A DNA stretch of 64,000 bases from the NCBI GenBank assembly GCA_028015205.1, contig CM051508.1:18122001-18186000 (forward strand), written 5' to 3'. This stretch comes from Mytilisepta virgata. Taxonomy: Eukaryota > Mollusca > Bivalvia > Mytilida > Mytilidae. Within the stretch, counting starts at the first letter, position 1, and each line of letters opens with the position of its first letter. A model generated the notes under the pieces. The model saw only the letters and a list, made by a program, of their open reading frames with translations, ran no database searches and was not told where the DNA came from. The translations under genes were made by a program, and so were the position numbers. This document shows, piece after piece, positions 23,753 to 35,399 of this stretch.

Positions 23753-23996
23753 TTTGTTATTAGTTCTAACATTTAGTATTGCATAGCCAATTTATAACAT
23801 ATTTTACACAAATAGTTAATAAAAGATATTATTCCACTATATATATTAATTCATAGCTATGTACGTATTTTATTGGTTGAGACTCTCCCACGTGATATTA
23901 AACAAAACATCGTGTTTCCCTCTCAGATTCGTATTTCACCATCATATCCCAGTTATTCGAAATGCTCAGGATTTAACTCGAGTTAGTGGAATAAAT

Positions 23997-24109
23997 CATT
24001 AATTTCCCTTGCATCAGTGAAATATGAAAATTTGTATGCCCTCGGGAAACATGACTTTCCTCGGGTGAAAAAATCTTCATATTTCACTAACGCAAGGGAA
24101 ATAAATGTA
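23997..24109. mobile_element. Palindrome, about 50-bp arms
   Basis: 'aatttcccttgcatcagtga' and 'aatatgaa' on the left mirror 'ttcatatttcactaacgc' and 'aagggaaat' on the right. No coding capacity; probably a MITE. Confidence 0.6.
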
Positions 24110-24735
24110 TAATGTCATACTTATAACTTATTTGCCTGTAACATAGGCTTACAAATAATACGTAGTTTATTATTTATTTAAAGACTCCCATTTTATTTAA
24201 TCTTGAAAAACATTTATTCTTAAGGTAGATCAATACTAATATTTTTAGCAGATATGTTTTCCTAATTTTTTCCATGTAGGATGAGATGAAATGGATATAC
24301 TTTGAAATTTCAATTTAAAAAAAAACATAGGTCACGTTCTTGATTTTGAGATATTTGAGTCTTAATGTTGGTAAATTTTATATAGATTGAATAGGGAAAA
24401 TCAAAAGTGCTAAATTTCTCTTCATGTATTTTTTTTAAGTGGCTTCGACACAGTTCCTAAACGTTATGAACATAATGCATATTCGATTATGAACAGGAAA
24501 AGGTGCAAGGAAGGAATCGCGGTAAACAATTTTCAAATTGTAGAAAAAAGTTGAGAATTGATAAGATTTTGTGAATGCAACTCCTTTAAGGGAATACGAT
24601 ACAGTCGGGATCTGCCATTGACATTTTCATGAAATTTGGACATAAGTGTCTCCTTCTTATGTACTTTCGGGGTACTAGTATCAAAATTGTTTTTCGCTCT
24701 TTTGTTTTTGTCTTTGTAATATTTGTTTTGTATGG

Positions 24736-24917
24736 TATTCATATTTTGCGGGTCGGAAGTGAACGATTTTCATTGGTACTCAAGGTCAAAAGAAAATCCA
24801 TTTGCGTCGTAGGTAGAATTTTCTAGGTCAAACACCAGACGGCGATATGTTCGACATGCAAATAAATGTGTGATGTCGGGGGTTTGTAGGAACGAACGTG
24901 GATACAAATCGCTAAGT
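24736..24917. mobile_element. MITE family A, truncated copy
   Basis: It matches the interior and right arm of the elements at 681, 40895 and 56120 ('atattttgcgggtcgg', 'aacgattttcattgg', 'gtttgtaggaacgaacgtgg'). The outer left arm is missing. Confidence 0.7.
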
Positions 24918-25029
24918 CGTTGTCTTTGGATTTTGGTATTTGTGAAATTTACCTGCTGTATGATGGCCTCGGTACTCTTTTGCTGATATTTAATTTGTAA
25001 CAGGTAACGGAGTACATTTTTTTCCAGTA

Positions 25030-25277
25030 TCCGGAGTAGGGCTCAGCGGCTTACACAAAATCTATTCGAAGAGCATTATGTTGCCCATAGATTGAGGTCG
25101 TCGCTCCGAAAATTCTACGGTCGTCACCACGACCGCTATGGAGTGTCAGTTTCCAACATGACAGAGCCTCCATTTATCATAGAGGGTCTTCTTCCTTCAC
25201 CGGACATGACCTTCAACGAGCAGCACGGCGGGTGTCTTGCAAGTAGCAGGAACTGCTCACCATTTCGAAGCAACTGA
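25030..25277 (+). pseudogene. C-terminal fragment of a retroelement reverse transcriptase
   Basis: The frame through 'HRLRSSLRKFYGRHHD' and 'RYGVSVSNM' matches, from memory, the C-terminal segment of the same RT polyprotein family whose core is seen at 45347-46060, 48070-48690 and 51430-52000 on the other strand. There is no RT core here and the frame runs to a stop at 25275-25277. It is a 5'-truncated dead copy. Assignment to Penelope-like elements is tentative. Confidence 0.55.
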
Positions 25278-26077
25278 GTTAACTCCGGATTTTTGGTTGG
25301 GTTCGTGCTGCTCGTTTTTGTGTGTACTTTTTGGTTTTGTATGGTTTGTTCCTTTGTCCTTTGTCTTTTTGGTGTTCCCGGTTGTGTTTTTTTGTTGGCG
25401 GACTCCCCCTCTTTTGACACATCGGTATACTTACCTTTTCTTATGGGATTATTTTCCCTATACATTGTACCGATTTCCCAAATGAAAATACTTTTTATTT
25501 GAAAGAGTTTGTTTTAAAATAATTTCTTTTTTTCAGTGCTGGTAACATTGGTACTGGGAGATAATCCAACAATTGAAGGGCCATTCCTGGAATGATCTCT
25601 CTTTTAATAAGTTTCTGGATATGAGAAGAAGGAGAATAAATCTTGTTTGTCGTATGCATGAGCATTCACTTCTTCACAAGCCCTGCAGTGCAACTACTGT
25701 ATATAAAATTATCAGTGTATCGACATATATATATGAAAAAAATTACACTTTATTGTTGTTTTATTACATTTAGAAATTAAGCAGATTTACAGATTTACAG
25801 ATTGCGTTTAACAGAAAAGACATTTAGTTCACTTTATCAGATTTTTTTTTATATTTATGTAACAGAAGACCAAAGATAAAGTAACAGAAAAAAACAAGAA
25901 TTACCTCAAAATTAAAAATATTTACATGTTACAATAATTAAAACATCCACCAGTAGAAGAAAATTATTATCGTGAGTTTTAGATTCTTTGCGGTGCATAA
26001 GGTACATATACTATACTACAGTGCTCACTATGTTTTGATGTTTATTTATTTTATTTTGTTTTTGCTTTCCAACTACC
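25278..26077. other. No supported gene
   Basis: T/G-rich then AT-rich sequence. A GTAAGT donor on the minus strand near 25430 follows a short frame, but there is no partner exon or domain. Confidence 0.4.
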
Positions 26078-26420
26078 GCCTCCATGGCCTCGTGTTAGTG
26101 TGCTCGCCTCGAGTGCGGAAGGTCGCGGGTTCGATCCCCGACCGGGTCGAACCAAAGACATTAAAATTGATATTGCTGGTACACCGCCAAACATGCGGCA
26201 TCTAGGAGTTACAGCTAAGATCGACTAGTTGGCTCGGAGTCAGTATAATGTGTCCGAGTTGGGTGATATCTCTTCCTGCGGACAGTTACCTCGAGAGCTA
26301 GAACATTAAAAAATCCGGCTCAGCGTGTCGGTCTTGTTCAAAGCAGGGATCATATTCATTACCATATTAACATGTTCTCGTCCTGATATGCACCTGGCTG
26401 TCACTGGATGTTAGCCAATA
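26078..26420 (+). mobile_element. tRNA-derived SINE
   Basis: Box A-like 'TGGCCTCGTGTTAGTG' (26085-26100) and box B 'GGTTCGATCCC' (26128-26138) are 27 bp apart within a tRNA-like head, followed by an unrelated body of about 270 bp. A G-run follows at about 26455. The head does not fold into a full tRNA, so it is a SINE, not a tRNA gene. Confidence 0.7.
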
Positions 26421-26734
26421 ATTCATAATTCAGTGAAGGATCAACATGTAAAAAGGGGGGGGGGGGATATTGTAGGAAAATTAGGAAAAACCTTCCCAGC
26501 CAAACTTAATGTAATATTGGACCAAAGCTATTAGAAAATTAGCCGAGTTTAATACTTGTCAGAAAGCTTCGAGCTAAACTCAGAAGCAATGGCCTATAAA
26601 TGGCCCTCACTCTCTAAAATGTGGATTTGTTGATTTTTTTTTATATAATTTAAGGGAAAAATACATCATTCATAGTTTTGCTGTATTCAAAGTTTCACAT
26701 TTCAATTAGTTTGTTTTACATTTTTCGACGATGC

Positions 26735-27462
26735 CTACGAATTATGTACAATTTTACTAGTATTTGCTAACTTTGCCATATCTAGCACAACCACCAGGAG
26801 CAGAACTCCACAAATCACAGCAGCTCCAATATAACCCATGACTTTTGATGACAGCCTGTGGTCCTCTGCCGATGTGTGTGACCGGATGTAGGAACTGGTT
26901 TTGTATTTATCTATTTTATACACCTCGGCTCTGGACGTTGGTTTTGTAGAATCTGGACTGTTATATGAGCATGTACAAGGTGCACACGTACAGGTTGTAA
27001 GATGATTTGTTGCATGGCTTGACTGAGTTGTGAACGGTACAATTGGTTCCAAATCTGAACCACTGTGAGTTATGGATGTCTTTTGGTGGTCACCCACTGT
27101 AGTTTCAGATAGATCTGTGGATAAATATTTTTCGGTTGTAATTGCTGTGGATAACTTATTTTGGTCAATTTTTGTGGTTGTCAGTCGACCTGTGGATAAA
27201 GATGTTTCGGTTGTAGTTCCTGTGGTTTCCTGAATATCTACGGATACAAATGTATCAGTTGTTGTTGCTGCAGATGACTTTTCTGGGCCAATCGCTGTGG
27301 TTTTCGGTCGATCTAAGGATAAAGATTCTTCAGTTGTTCGTGTGGAGGTCTCTTCTTGATTGGCAGGGGTAGTTTCCGGCTGATGTGTTGATAAGGATAA
27401 ATCAGTTGTAGATTTTGCACAGGAATCAAACGACTCTTCTGTGGTGGTTTCGGTAGACGAAA
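26735..27462 (-). CDS. Lectin gene exon 4 (Ser/Thr stalk, transmembrane segment, stop)
   Basis: 728 nt from acceptor 'ctatttttag' to the stop at 26737-26735. The frame is open throughout, and an apparent start near 27097 is only an internal GTG. Encodes degenerate repeats of the type 'ETTTETSLSTGR', a Cys cluster and 'GAAVICGVLLLVVVL'. No AATAAA within 200 nt downstream. Confidence 0.8.
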
Positions 27463-30400
27463 CTAAAAATAGAGAATTGATGGTAATGAGAGGGCGAATA
27501 GTAGATTCAAAGGGTCTTTATTTTCATAGCTGGAAAATTGTCTGTATCTCAAGTGGTTATTTCGATTAAGTTTACATCATTGATGTTGTTACTTCTTACG
27601 TCTGAATAAATCAAGTTTCATAATAAAACACGGAACTATAAGGGCAATGTCATAATCAAAGTGGAACAAACTGGCAAGGCCGTGAGATACGCAAATACCC
27701 AGAACAACTTGAAAGCAACAGTGATACTCCTGACTCGGTAGGCATTTTCAAATGAAAATGGCTGATGTTATTGAAAGCCAAACAAAATCGACGAGAGTGC
27801 CAAACATCATTTTAATGGCAATTCAAGCTACTTGATAAATTATCATCCACCATTTCTAAAAAATAGGTGCGATTGAAAATTTTGATATTTACTTTTCCAG
27901 GGCTAATGTACGCAGTCTGCATTTCAATAATATGGTACTTAAGGTAGAAATAACCACGCACAAAGTCGATCATTGTATATGGCAAATATTGTTTTGTAAC
28001 ATTACACTTGGATACATACTATCTTTTTCTCTTACTTGACCAAAAACAACATGTTGGATATTGAAAACTATTTATTTTTTTCACGGACAGGAAATGAATC
28101 CATTGAAGTAATAATAAAGACTTTACCGGAAACTAAACGAAAAATCACATACTGGAAACTAAAGGAAAAATCACATTCCGGAAAATAAAAATATAAAAGT
28201 TAGACTGGCCGATTTGCGAGGGGCGGAAGTGGATTATAATATATCAATTCACTTTAATTGGCCTTAAATAAAAACAAAATTAGCTAGTTAAAGAAAGATA
28301 GAACCATTAATGGGAAGACACAAAAGTTTGTTTTTGACACAAATACATGAGTTTTGCCGTTTATTCTGGTATTTTTCTCTATTGAATGGAAGTATGATGT
28401 ACAAAGTGGAATACCGCAACGTATGGTGAGTCATATGGATGTCAATGATACAATGTGCCTTCTGACAAACCACACAGCATGCAGCAATTCTATCAAGTTT
28501 CGTTTCAGTTCAATGCACGCTGTAGGAAATTGCATATTTACAAACTTGCAAACGTTTGAAATAGGCAAAGTCAACGCATTGCTCTTGGAAACTCCATATA
28601 AAATCCCAAAACCCTTTCTGTTTTCCGCAGCTACAACTGGTATGCACCAACTTTTGTTTCATTCATGTCCGGGTCATCGAAAAGTATAGCGGTTGTAGAG
28701 GGTATTGCTGTCACTAATCCTGTGAAGTTTCAAACAATTTCATAATATTCAGAGAAGATTTTTGAAAATTGCCCAATACAAGTCAAAGATGGCCTCTGAC
28801 GATCATTTTGTTCATCCACCCTGGACCAAAGTTAGTTTATTTATGGAGGTCCTTTCTACATCCTTCCTGCCAAATTTGGTTAAGTTTACGGACGACTAAC
28901 GCAAAGTGACGACATAAGCTTTCATGTCCCTATAAGCCATGGTAGGTAAAAATCAATTGATATAATGTGTCTAGAAAACTTGACTGACTTAAATGTAATT
29001 ATAATTTTTTATATGTATTACTTTAATGTTAAACCGAGAAGCATTCACTTCTCCTGGTGAGACTCTTGCAAAACGCCATCTATCCAAACGAGCTCGAACT
29101 GAATTACAAACACGTCTTAAATTTCTGCGCAAATTAATTTTACTATCCCATCTTGCACTCCCATTTTTGAATGAGAACATATACTTAGGGGATAACTGTA
29201 TTGTATTTTATCAGTCGCCGACGTAAACCGCTGGTTTTACCGTCGCAAATTGAGTTTGCCTGGCGACGCGTAGTGGAGCCAAGTAAACGGATATTTGCGA
29301 TGGTAAAACCACCGGTTTATGTCGGCAACTGATAAAATAGAATACAGTTATCCCCATTCTAATGCAACCTCCGTTAAACGTTAAAAAAATAGAATAAAAA
29401 GTAAACAGGAAACGTAAAATGCGTTTGCGCAACGTTGTCGTCAATGGTTCCGACGGTAAACCGTGGATTTTACGCTTGACGTTATCCAATCAAAAAGGAC
29501 GTTATATGTTATGTTGCATTAGAATTGATGATCTAATTTCCGATTTTGTTGGAAGTATGGATATTTGGGCATGAAGTGTCCTTTTTTTGTGTTTGTGATT
29601 TCTATTGTTCATAGAATTCGGTTTCACTGAGGTTCTTAAATTTGTATTTGTTAACTTCTGAATAACAATTATCTATGGTCTTATCTTCTGGAAATACATT
29701 GAAAAACAAAATAAATGATAATATCGGGTTCTTCAAAAGAATATTTCTAATAATTGACTGCATAAACTTACGCTTTTGACAAAGTATGTATTTCGAATCA
29801 CTACATGCAGTTGATTTCCATTTTGAATCAGACGATCTCATGCGCCCACAATTTTGATGTGGTGTAGATTTTGGCGGACAGTCCAGATTATCCATACAGT
29901 TTGGTTCTTTGCCATCATCATACCATGGTACCCAGGTACCCAGCCAAACATTATTCACCCAGCTAAACTTTAGACATGTTTTGTCCCATTTTAATCCTAA
30001 CCAAATATCACCTAAAACACTAATAATTATCAAAATCAACAGGCAAGTTGTTTCAAAAGCAGTTGTATGTTCTTAAACTTAAAAATGAACAACTAATTCC
30101 AAGTTTAAAAAATCCCATTTTTTCTTCTTTTTTATATTTCATCCCCGAACTTAGCAAATCAATACCGGGTATATTTTCATTGTCACCGTACGTCCGCCAC
30201 ACTTTCTTATGACGTCAACTCCGTTTTATCCCCGCACTTTCGAAGAAAATTCTTGGAATGTGTTGTTTCCGTTCGTCATAACAGCTTGTGAAATAAACCG
30301 CTTCTGTTCTTGGCAAAATTGTTGTCAAAATCGACGAAATGTGCACATCTTGTGTATCAACATTCGTATCAAAGAATTTTATTGTAAGTCCATTTTTGCT

Positions 30401-33400
30401 GTTGACTTTTGGAAGATTGAAATATCGATATTTTTATTTTATATTATTCATTTTCAGCTCATCTGGCCTAAAAGGCCATGTGAGCTTTTGCCATCGTCCA
30501 TCGTCCGTCCACATTTCACATTTTCATATTCTCTGAAACCACCAGTCCAAATTGAACCAAACTTGGCAGGAATGTTCATTGGGTGGTTCTGTACAAAATA
30601 TTTGTGTTTTGTACCGATTGGATATTCAACATGGATATCGGGGGCAGATAATTCATTCTGATTGGACTTATCTTCAAAGCTCTTCTTGTCAGAAACTACT
30701 GAGCCAATTGAATTAATTTTTTTGCATGAATGATCCTTGGATGAACCTCTACACAAGATTGTTTTTATGTTGATCGGAAAATTCAAGATAGCCGTCAGAG
30801 CCGGGCTAAGTTTAACATTGGACCTTATGGGAAAATTTGTATAAAGGTCTACGTGTCAGAAACTACCAAGCCAATTGAAATGTTTTTATGTATGAACAAG
30901 CATTGGATGAACCTCTACAAAAGGTTTTTTTTGTGCCAATCGGAAATTAAAGATGGCCGCCACCGCCGGACGTAGTTTAACATAGGAGCCTATCGTGAAT
31001 TTTGTACAAAGGTCTTCTTGTCAGAAACTACAAGTCAATTCAATTGTTTTTGATGTGTAAATGGTCATTTGAAAGACTTAGTCATTGGTACGAGGCAAGC
31101 CAAATTGAAATGAGGCCAATGTGTCATATTGACTAGCCCAATATGATCATTTACTGACTAACCAGTCCAATATATCATATTGACTAGTCTGATATGATCA
31201 TTTACTGACTAACCAGTCCAATATATCATATTGACTAGTCCAATGCGGCATATTGGACTGGTATATGTCGTATTGGCGTACTTTGACATTTTGTATTGTA
31301 TTGACAGGTTTTATCATATTAAGGCTTATATTCTTATTAGTCAATGAAAATATATATAAATAGTATAAATATATAGAAGACCAGAGAGAAAATCCTTAAT
31401 TTCAATATTGAAATGGGGACGTCGCTCGCTCAGCTGACCATGAAGATTTTATTTAATACATTTTAACCTAGTAAACATGCTGAAATTTTACTGAATGTAA
31501 ATTTTTGTGTTTATTTCATATATTTAAAGACAAACGTACCTTCATGACTTGATTAGGGAGCAGCATGTAATTTTTAAAGGGGGGAGGGGGGACTTGGATG
31601 AAATGTTTGATCCTATTTTTTCGTCGAAATTTCGGTACTGGTTTTTTTCGGCCCTATTGCGACATAAATTTTTATTATCATTTAAACCATTAAACTGACT
31701 GACACGGATCCTGCATTTTTTCCCTCCTAAAGTGATAATGTCTTCTTATTTTGCCAAAATCCTGGTCCATAATTTGGTATATAATGATGGCCAAACATAG
31801 TAACTGCGCTTCTATGGCTGTTTAATGCAATAGAGTAAAGTAAATTACATTAACTGAGAAATTTACATACAAATTTACTGATTGAAGAAAACTGGCAACC
31901 TCTTGGTGTACTTCCTCGTTGATAATTACAGGTAAATCCATGCCATGACTCATACATGTATCCCTGGCATCTTGCCAGTCGCCTGCTACAGTCGGTGTAG
32001 GCATCATATAGCTGTTACTTGAAACAAACCCTACAGGAGTTTAAAATGTTCAGAGTAGTAAATAAGTTGACATTTGGAGTTAGAAATCAGAGATAAAAAC
32101 TGAAAAGAAACTAGAGGCTCATAAGAGCCCGTATCGCTCACCTGAAAGTAAATTTTTCATCTTAAGCATGACTAAAAATCTAAGCGTAACAGTAAATGTG
32201 GCTGGTTTTCCATAGGGTCCTATGTTAAATTAAGTTCGACTGTGGCAGTTACCTTGGTTGACAGTCATAGGTCACAGGTCATACGATACAATTCTGAAAG
32301 AAGACCATTTAAGAACCATGGCTACGGAGTCTGGTTCCAATTGCCCCGATGGTTTCAGACAAGAAGATTTTTAAATGAATTTTAAAGTTGAGTCCTATGT
32401 TAAACTAAGTACAGCTGTGGCAGCCATCTCGGTTTGGCAGTCCAAGTCATCAGACATAGTTCTGAAAGGGGACTATCTAAGGAACATTTCTGCCAAGTCT
32501 GGTTCCAACTGGCTTAGTGGCTGTGGCAGTTATCTTGGTTGACAGTCCAGGTCATTGGACACAATTCTGAAAGAAGACCATTTAAAAACCATGGCTGCGG
32601 AGTCTGGTTCCAATTGCCCCGATTGTTTCAGACAAGAAGATTTCAAATGAATTTTCAAGTTAAGTCCTATGTTAAACTAAGTTCAGGTGTGGAAGCCATC
32701 TTGGTTGACAGTCCAGGTCATCAGAAATAGTTCTGACAGAGGACCATCTAAGGAACATTTCTGCCAAGTCTGGTTCTAACTGGCTCAGTAGTTTCAGACA
32801 AAAATACTTTTAAATGAATTTTCCGGTAGGGTCATATGATAAATTAATTTCGGCGGCAATCTTGGTGGACAGTCCGGGTCAACGGACACAATTCTGAAAG
32901 AGAACCATGCAAGCATCATTGCTGCCAAGTCTGGTTACAATTGTCTTTGTGGTTTCAGACAAGACGACTTTTAAATGAACTTTCCCATTTTGTCCTATGT
33001 TAAACAAAGTTCGGCTGTGGCAGACATCATGGTTAAAAGTCCGACTCATCATACAAAATTCTAAAATAGGACCATGTAAGGACTATTGCAGCCAAGTTTA
33101 GTTCCAGCTGTCTCGGTGATTTCAGACAAGAAGATCTCTAAATAAATTTTCCCATAGGGTCCTATGTTAAATTTTGCTATGGCGGCCATTTTGGTTGACT
33201 GTCTGAATCATCAGACACAACAACGAAAGCGGGATATCTAAGGACCATTGCTGCCAAGTTTAGTTCCAATTGGCTCAGTGGTTTCAGACAAGATTTTCAA
33301 ATGAATTTTCCCAAAGGGTCCTATATGTTAAACTAAGTTTTTAAGTTGAAAGTTTGGGTCATCAGACATTAGGAAAGAGAGCAATCTAAGGACCATTGCT

Positions 33401-34851
33401 GCTAAGTGTGGTTCCACTAGGCTCAGGATTTTCAGACAAAAGGGTTTTAAATGAATTTTCCCATAGGGTCCTATATTAAACTGAGTTTGGCTGTGGCGGT
33501 CATCTTGGTGTCTGTCCCGGTCATCGTACACAATTCAGAAAGAAGACCATGTTAGGACCATTGTTGCCAACTTAAGTTCCAGTTGGCTTTGTGGTTTCAG
33601 ACAAGTAGATTTTTGAATGAATTTTCCCATAAGGTCCTATGTTAAACTAGTTCGGCTGTGGTGGCTATCTTGGTTGACAGTCCGGGTTATCGGAAAAGAG
33701 AGAGATACATGTAAGGACGTTGTCTTCCACGTTTAGTTCCAATTGGATCAGTGGTTTCAGACAAGATTTTTAAATGTATTTCGCGTATGGTCTATATTAA
33801 ACTAGGGTTTGCTGTGGCTGCCATCTTTGTTGACAGTCTGTGTCATCGGAGCTACTTCTGTAAGCGGACCTCCTCAGAACCATTGCTGCCAACTTTGGTT
33901 TCAATTTACCATGTAGTTTCATAGAAGATTTTTAAAATTCATTTCATTTTTTTTCTATTTTCCGTCTTTAAAGAGCACAAACTCCTATAAGAGGCCAATA
34001 AAAGATTTTGGTCATGTTGACTTATTCGTAGATCTTACTTTGTTGAACATTTTTGCTCTTTACAGTTGGTTTTTATTTATAATAATATTCAGGATAATAA
34101 CCTAAAACTGCAAAATTACCTAAAAATCAACAATTCAGGGGCAACAACCCCACAAAGGGTTGACCGATTCGTCTGAAAATTTCATGGCAGGTAGATCTTG
34201 ACCTGATAAACATTTTAACCTATTTCAGTTTTGCTCAAAATGCTGCAGTTTACCCCTCTATTATATTTTTAGATATGTCTGCCATGTTAATGTGCCGGCG
34301 GGGTCATTTTATAAACTAGATAGCTAATGATGCTTGTGGCCAAGTTTGGTTCCATTTGGCCGAGTAGTTTCAGAGGAGAAGATTGTAAAATTTAACGGAC
34401 GACGACGACGGACGCCAAGTGTTGAGATTAGCTCACTTGACACTTTGGGTCAGGTGAGATAAAGTCGGACAATAAATATGGCCTGTGTAAAAAAGATGAT
34501 AATTTATTAGGCTTAGAATTTGGTGAAAGTTGTTCGATTTCCTGAGCATTTTCCCCGATTCCTGCCGAACAAATTTTGAGTGTTCAAGTCACTTATTTCA
34601 ACTCGTGACCGTAAAACACTAATAATTCACTCATGCTCTCCGCGCATTCGTGAATTAAAGTGTTATTCGGTCTCTCGTTGAATATTTTGCGATATTCAAA
34701 TTCTTGAATTAATTATCCTATAAGTATTCAAATGAAATTAAATTATATACAAATCATAATTTTACTTTTTACGTGTTATTCTATAAACATTACATATATA
34801 ATTACCTGTTAAAGATGAAAGAAGTAGTAAACAGTTGTTTAAATGGATCAT
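26735..34851 (-). CDS. C-type lectin with Ser/Thr-rich stalk and membrane anchor (4-exon gene)
   Basis: Rebuilt by joining minus-strand exons 34851-34806, 32030-31871, 30019-29772 and 27462-26735. Every junction is GT-AG and the phases agree (1, 2, 1), giving 1182 nt and 393 aa. Residues 1-15 are a signal-peptide-like start rich in Leu. Residues about 17-151 form one C-type lectin domain with 'WQDARDTC', 'WLGL', an EPN triplet and a closing 'YILC'. The usual WND motif is replaced by 'WKSTAC', so calcium-dependent sugar binding is plausible but not certain. Residues 152-355 are a Thr/Ser-rich stalk with about 29-residue repeats and a 'TCTCAPCTC' cluster (about 309-316). Residues about 359-378 are a transmembrane helix with a 15-residue tail. 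Expected to be a type I surface receptor, possibly for microbial glycans (inference). Introns hold repeats at 27.5-29.7, 30.0-31.9 and 32.0-34.8 kb. Confidence 0.8.
29188..29355. mobile_element. 168-bp palindromic MITE in lectin intron 3
   Basis: Arms of about 63 bp. It starts 'ggggataactgtattgta' and ends with the mirrored 'aatacagttatcccc'. The inner arm parts ('ggttttaccgtcgcaaat' and its mirror) are nearly perfect. Non-coding. Confidence 0.75.
29356..29526. mobile_element. 171-bp element with 13-bp terminal inverted repeats
   Basis: It starts 'attctaatgcaac' and ends 'gttgcattagaat', abutting the palindrome at 29188. It shows internal similarity to that element ('ccgacggtaaaccg'), so the two may be parts of one larger element. 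Confidence 0.45.
29772..30019 (-). CDS. Lectin gene exon 3 (second half of C-type lectin domain)
   Basis: 248 nt. The acceptor is 'attattag', with exon start at 30019. A second AG 8 nt inside would break the phase, so the outer one is chosen. The donor is GTAAGT. Encodes 'DIWLGLKW', 'KEPNC' and 'SKYILCQK'. Confidence 0.8.
30455..31060. repeat. Repeat family E in lectin intron 2
   Basis: It starts 'cagctcatctggcctaaa' and 'ggccatgtgagcttttgcc', followed by GTCC-rich sequence and three degenerate units with 'ttgtcagaaactac', 'aagatggccgcc' and 'gtttaacata'. Same family as 32108, 53985 and 60188. Confidence 0.7.
31141..31241. repeat. 51-bp direct repeat, 2 copies
   Basis: 'atatgatcatttactgacta' and 'accagtccaatatatcat' recur with 51-bp spacing (31141 and 31192) almost without change. 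Short inner palindromes around 'tgactagtc'. Confidence 0.85.
31871..32030 (-). CDS. Lectin gene exon 2 (first half of C-type lectin domain)
   Basis: 160 nt between acceptor 'actcctgtag' (minus) and donor GTATGT. Encodes 'GDWQDARDTC' and 'HGMDLPVIINE'. Paralogous to the orphan exon at 20673-20832. Confidence 0.85.
32108..34462. repeat. Repeat family E, long copy with about 165-bp tandem units (lectin intron 1)
   Basis: About ten degenerate units are marked by 'gggtcctatgttaaacta' (near 32216, 32391, 32664, 32829, 32991, 33159, 33317, 33468, 33632, 33788), 'gttgacagtccgggtcat' and 'tggtttcagacaagaag'. The left end has 'gaggctcataagagcc' before 'cgctcacctg'. The right end has 'agctcacttgacactttggg' and 'tcaggtgag'. 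Non-coding; most of intron 1 is this element. Confidence 0.85.
34806..34851 (-). CDS. Lectin gene exon 1 (signal peptide)
   Basis: 46 nt: ATG at 34851-34849, then 14 more codons ('IHLNNCLLLLSSLT') and one base before the donor GTAATT. Hydrophobic Leu-rich core. Phase 1 fits exon 2, which starts with two bases completing a Gly codon. Confidence 0.75.
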
Positions 34852-34910
34852 CCCGACAATTCTATCACTATGAAGTACAATTGCAGTTACAACAAAATTA
34901 AAGTTGACAT

Positions 34911-34926
34911 TAGTATTTATATATGC
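34911..34926 (-). promoter_or_regulatory. Candidate TATA box of the lectin gene
   Basis: The minus strand reads 'gcatatataaatacta', containing TATATAAATA, 63-77 nt upstream of the lectin ATG. A start site about 30 nt downstream would leave a 5' leader of roughly 35 nt. Confidence 0.5.
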
Positions 34927-34961
34927 CGTCACAAAAACTATGCTTCACAGTGTGAGGTTAT

Positions 34962-35132
34962 ATAATTTGATTGACGTTTATCAGAAAATTCCCCTATACT
35001 GTCTATTCAATAACTAACACAGAAAGAGCGTTTAGATAATGTTTAAGTATAATTTGATTGACGTCGATCAGAAAATTCCCCAATACTGTCTATTCGATAA
35101 CACAGAAAGAGCGTTAGACCATGTTTAAGTAA
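34962..35132. promoter_or_regulatory. Duplicated upstream module with kB-like site
   Basis: An 87-bp segment occurs twice ('ataatttgattgacgt' through 'atgtttaag'). Each copy contains 'gaaaattcccc' (34984-34994 and 35071-35081). Its reverse complement fits the loose Rel/NF-kB pattern GGGRNNYYYY. The sites lie about 134 and 221 nt upstream of the lectin ATG, just beyond the TATA-like box. The duplication is plain in the sequence; the regulatory role is inference. Confidence 0.5.
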
Positions 35133-35399
35133 CCTTCGATGGTTTACTCCCAGTTCGCATACATTAAAAATACTTATATTAACAAAAAAGACAATAGGTT
35201 TACATGCGTGGTCTGGAGTAAGTAATTTCGAGGACGTTTGGATTTGCATGTCAAACTTTCTTCTTGATCTTGCTGTGCCGTCCCTCTAAGGGCTTAGTAG
35301 TGCGTTGTCCCTCTGTCAAGTAGTCGTTTTACAGGAATCGACATTTATGAAATTTTTATTACCGGGTAGTACCCATGACTGCGACTAAGAGTGTTTTCT

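Noticed and set aside
26085..26140. Functional tRNA gene (plus)
   Set aside because: It is only a tRNA-like head fused to a non-tRNA body; it does not fold into a complete cloverleaf.
27092..27097. Apparent start of a separate 120-aa transmembrane protein
   Set aside because: The codon is GTG, and the frame is open for a further 360 nt upstream to a splice acceptor, so it is internal to exon 4 of the lectin gene.
28354..28689. 111-codon plus-strand frame in a lectin intron
   Set aside because: No recognised motif. It lies opposite an intron, and the start is not supported by context. I could not exclude an unknown short gene.
30001..30012. AG eight bases inside lectin exon 3 as the acceptor
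   Set aside because: It would give the wrong phase with exon 2 and place a stop codon at the junction.
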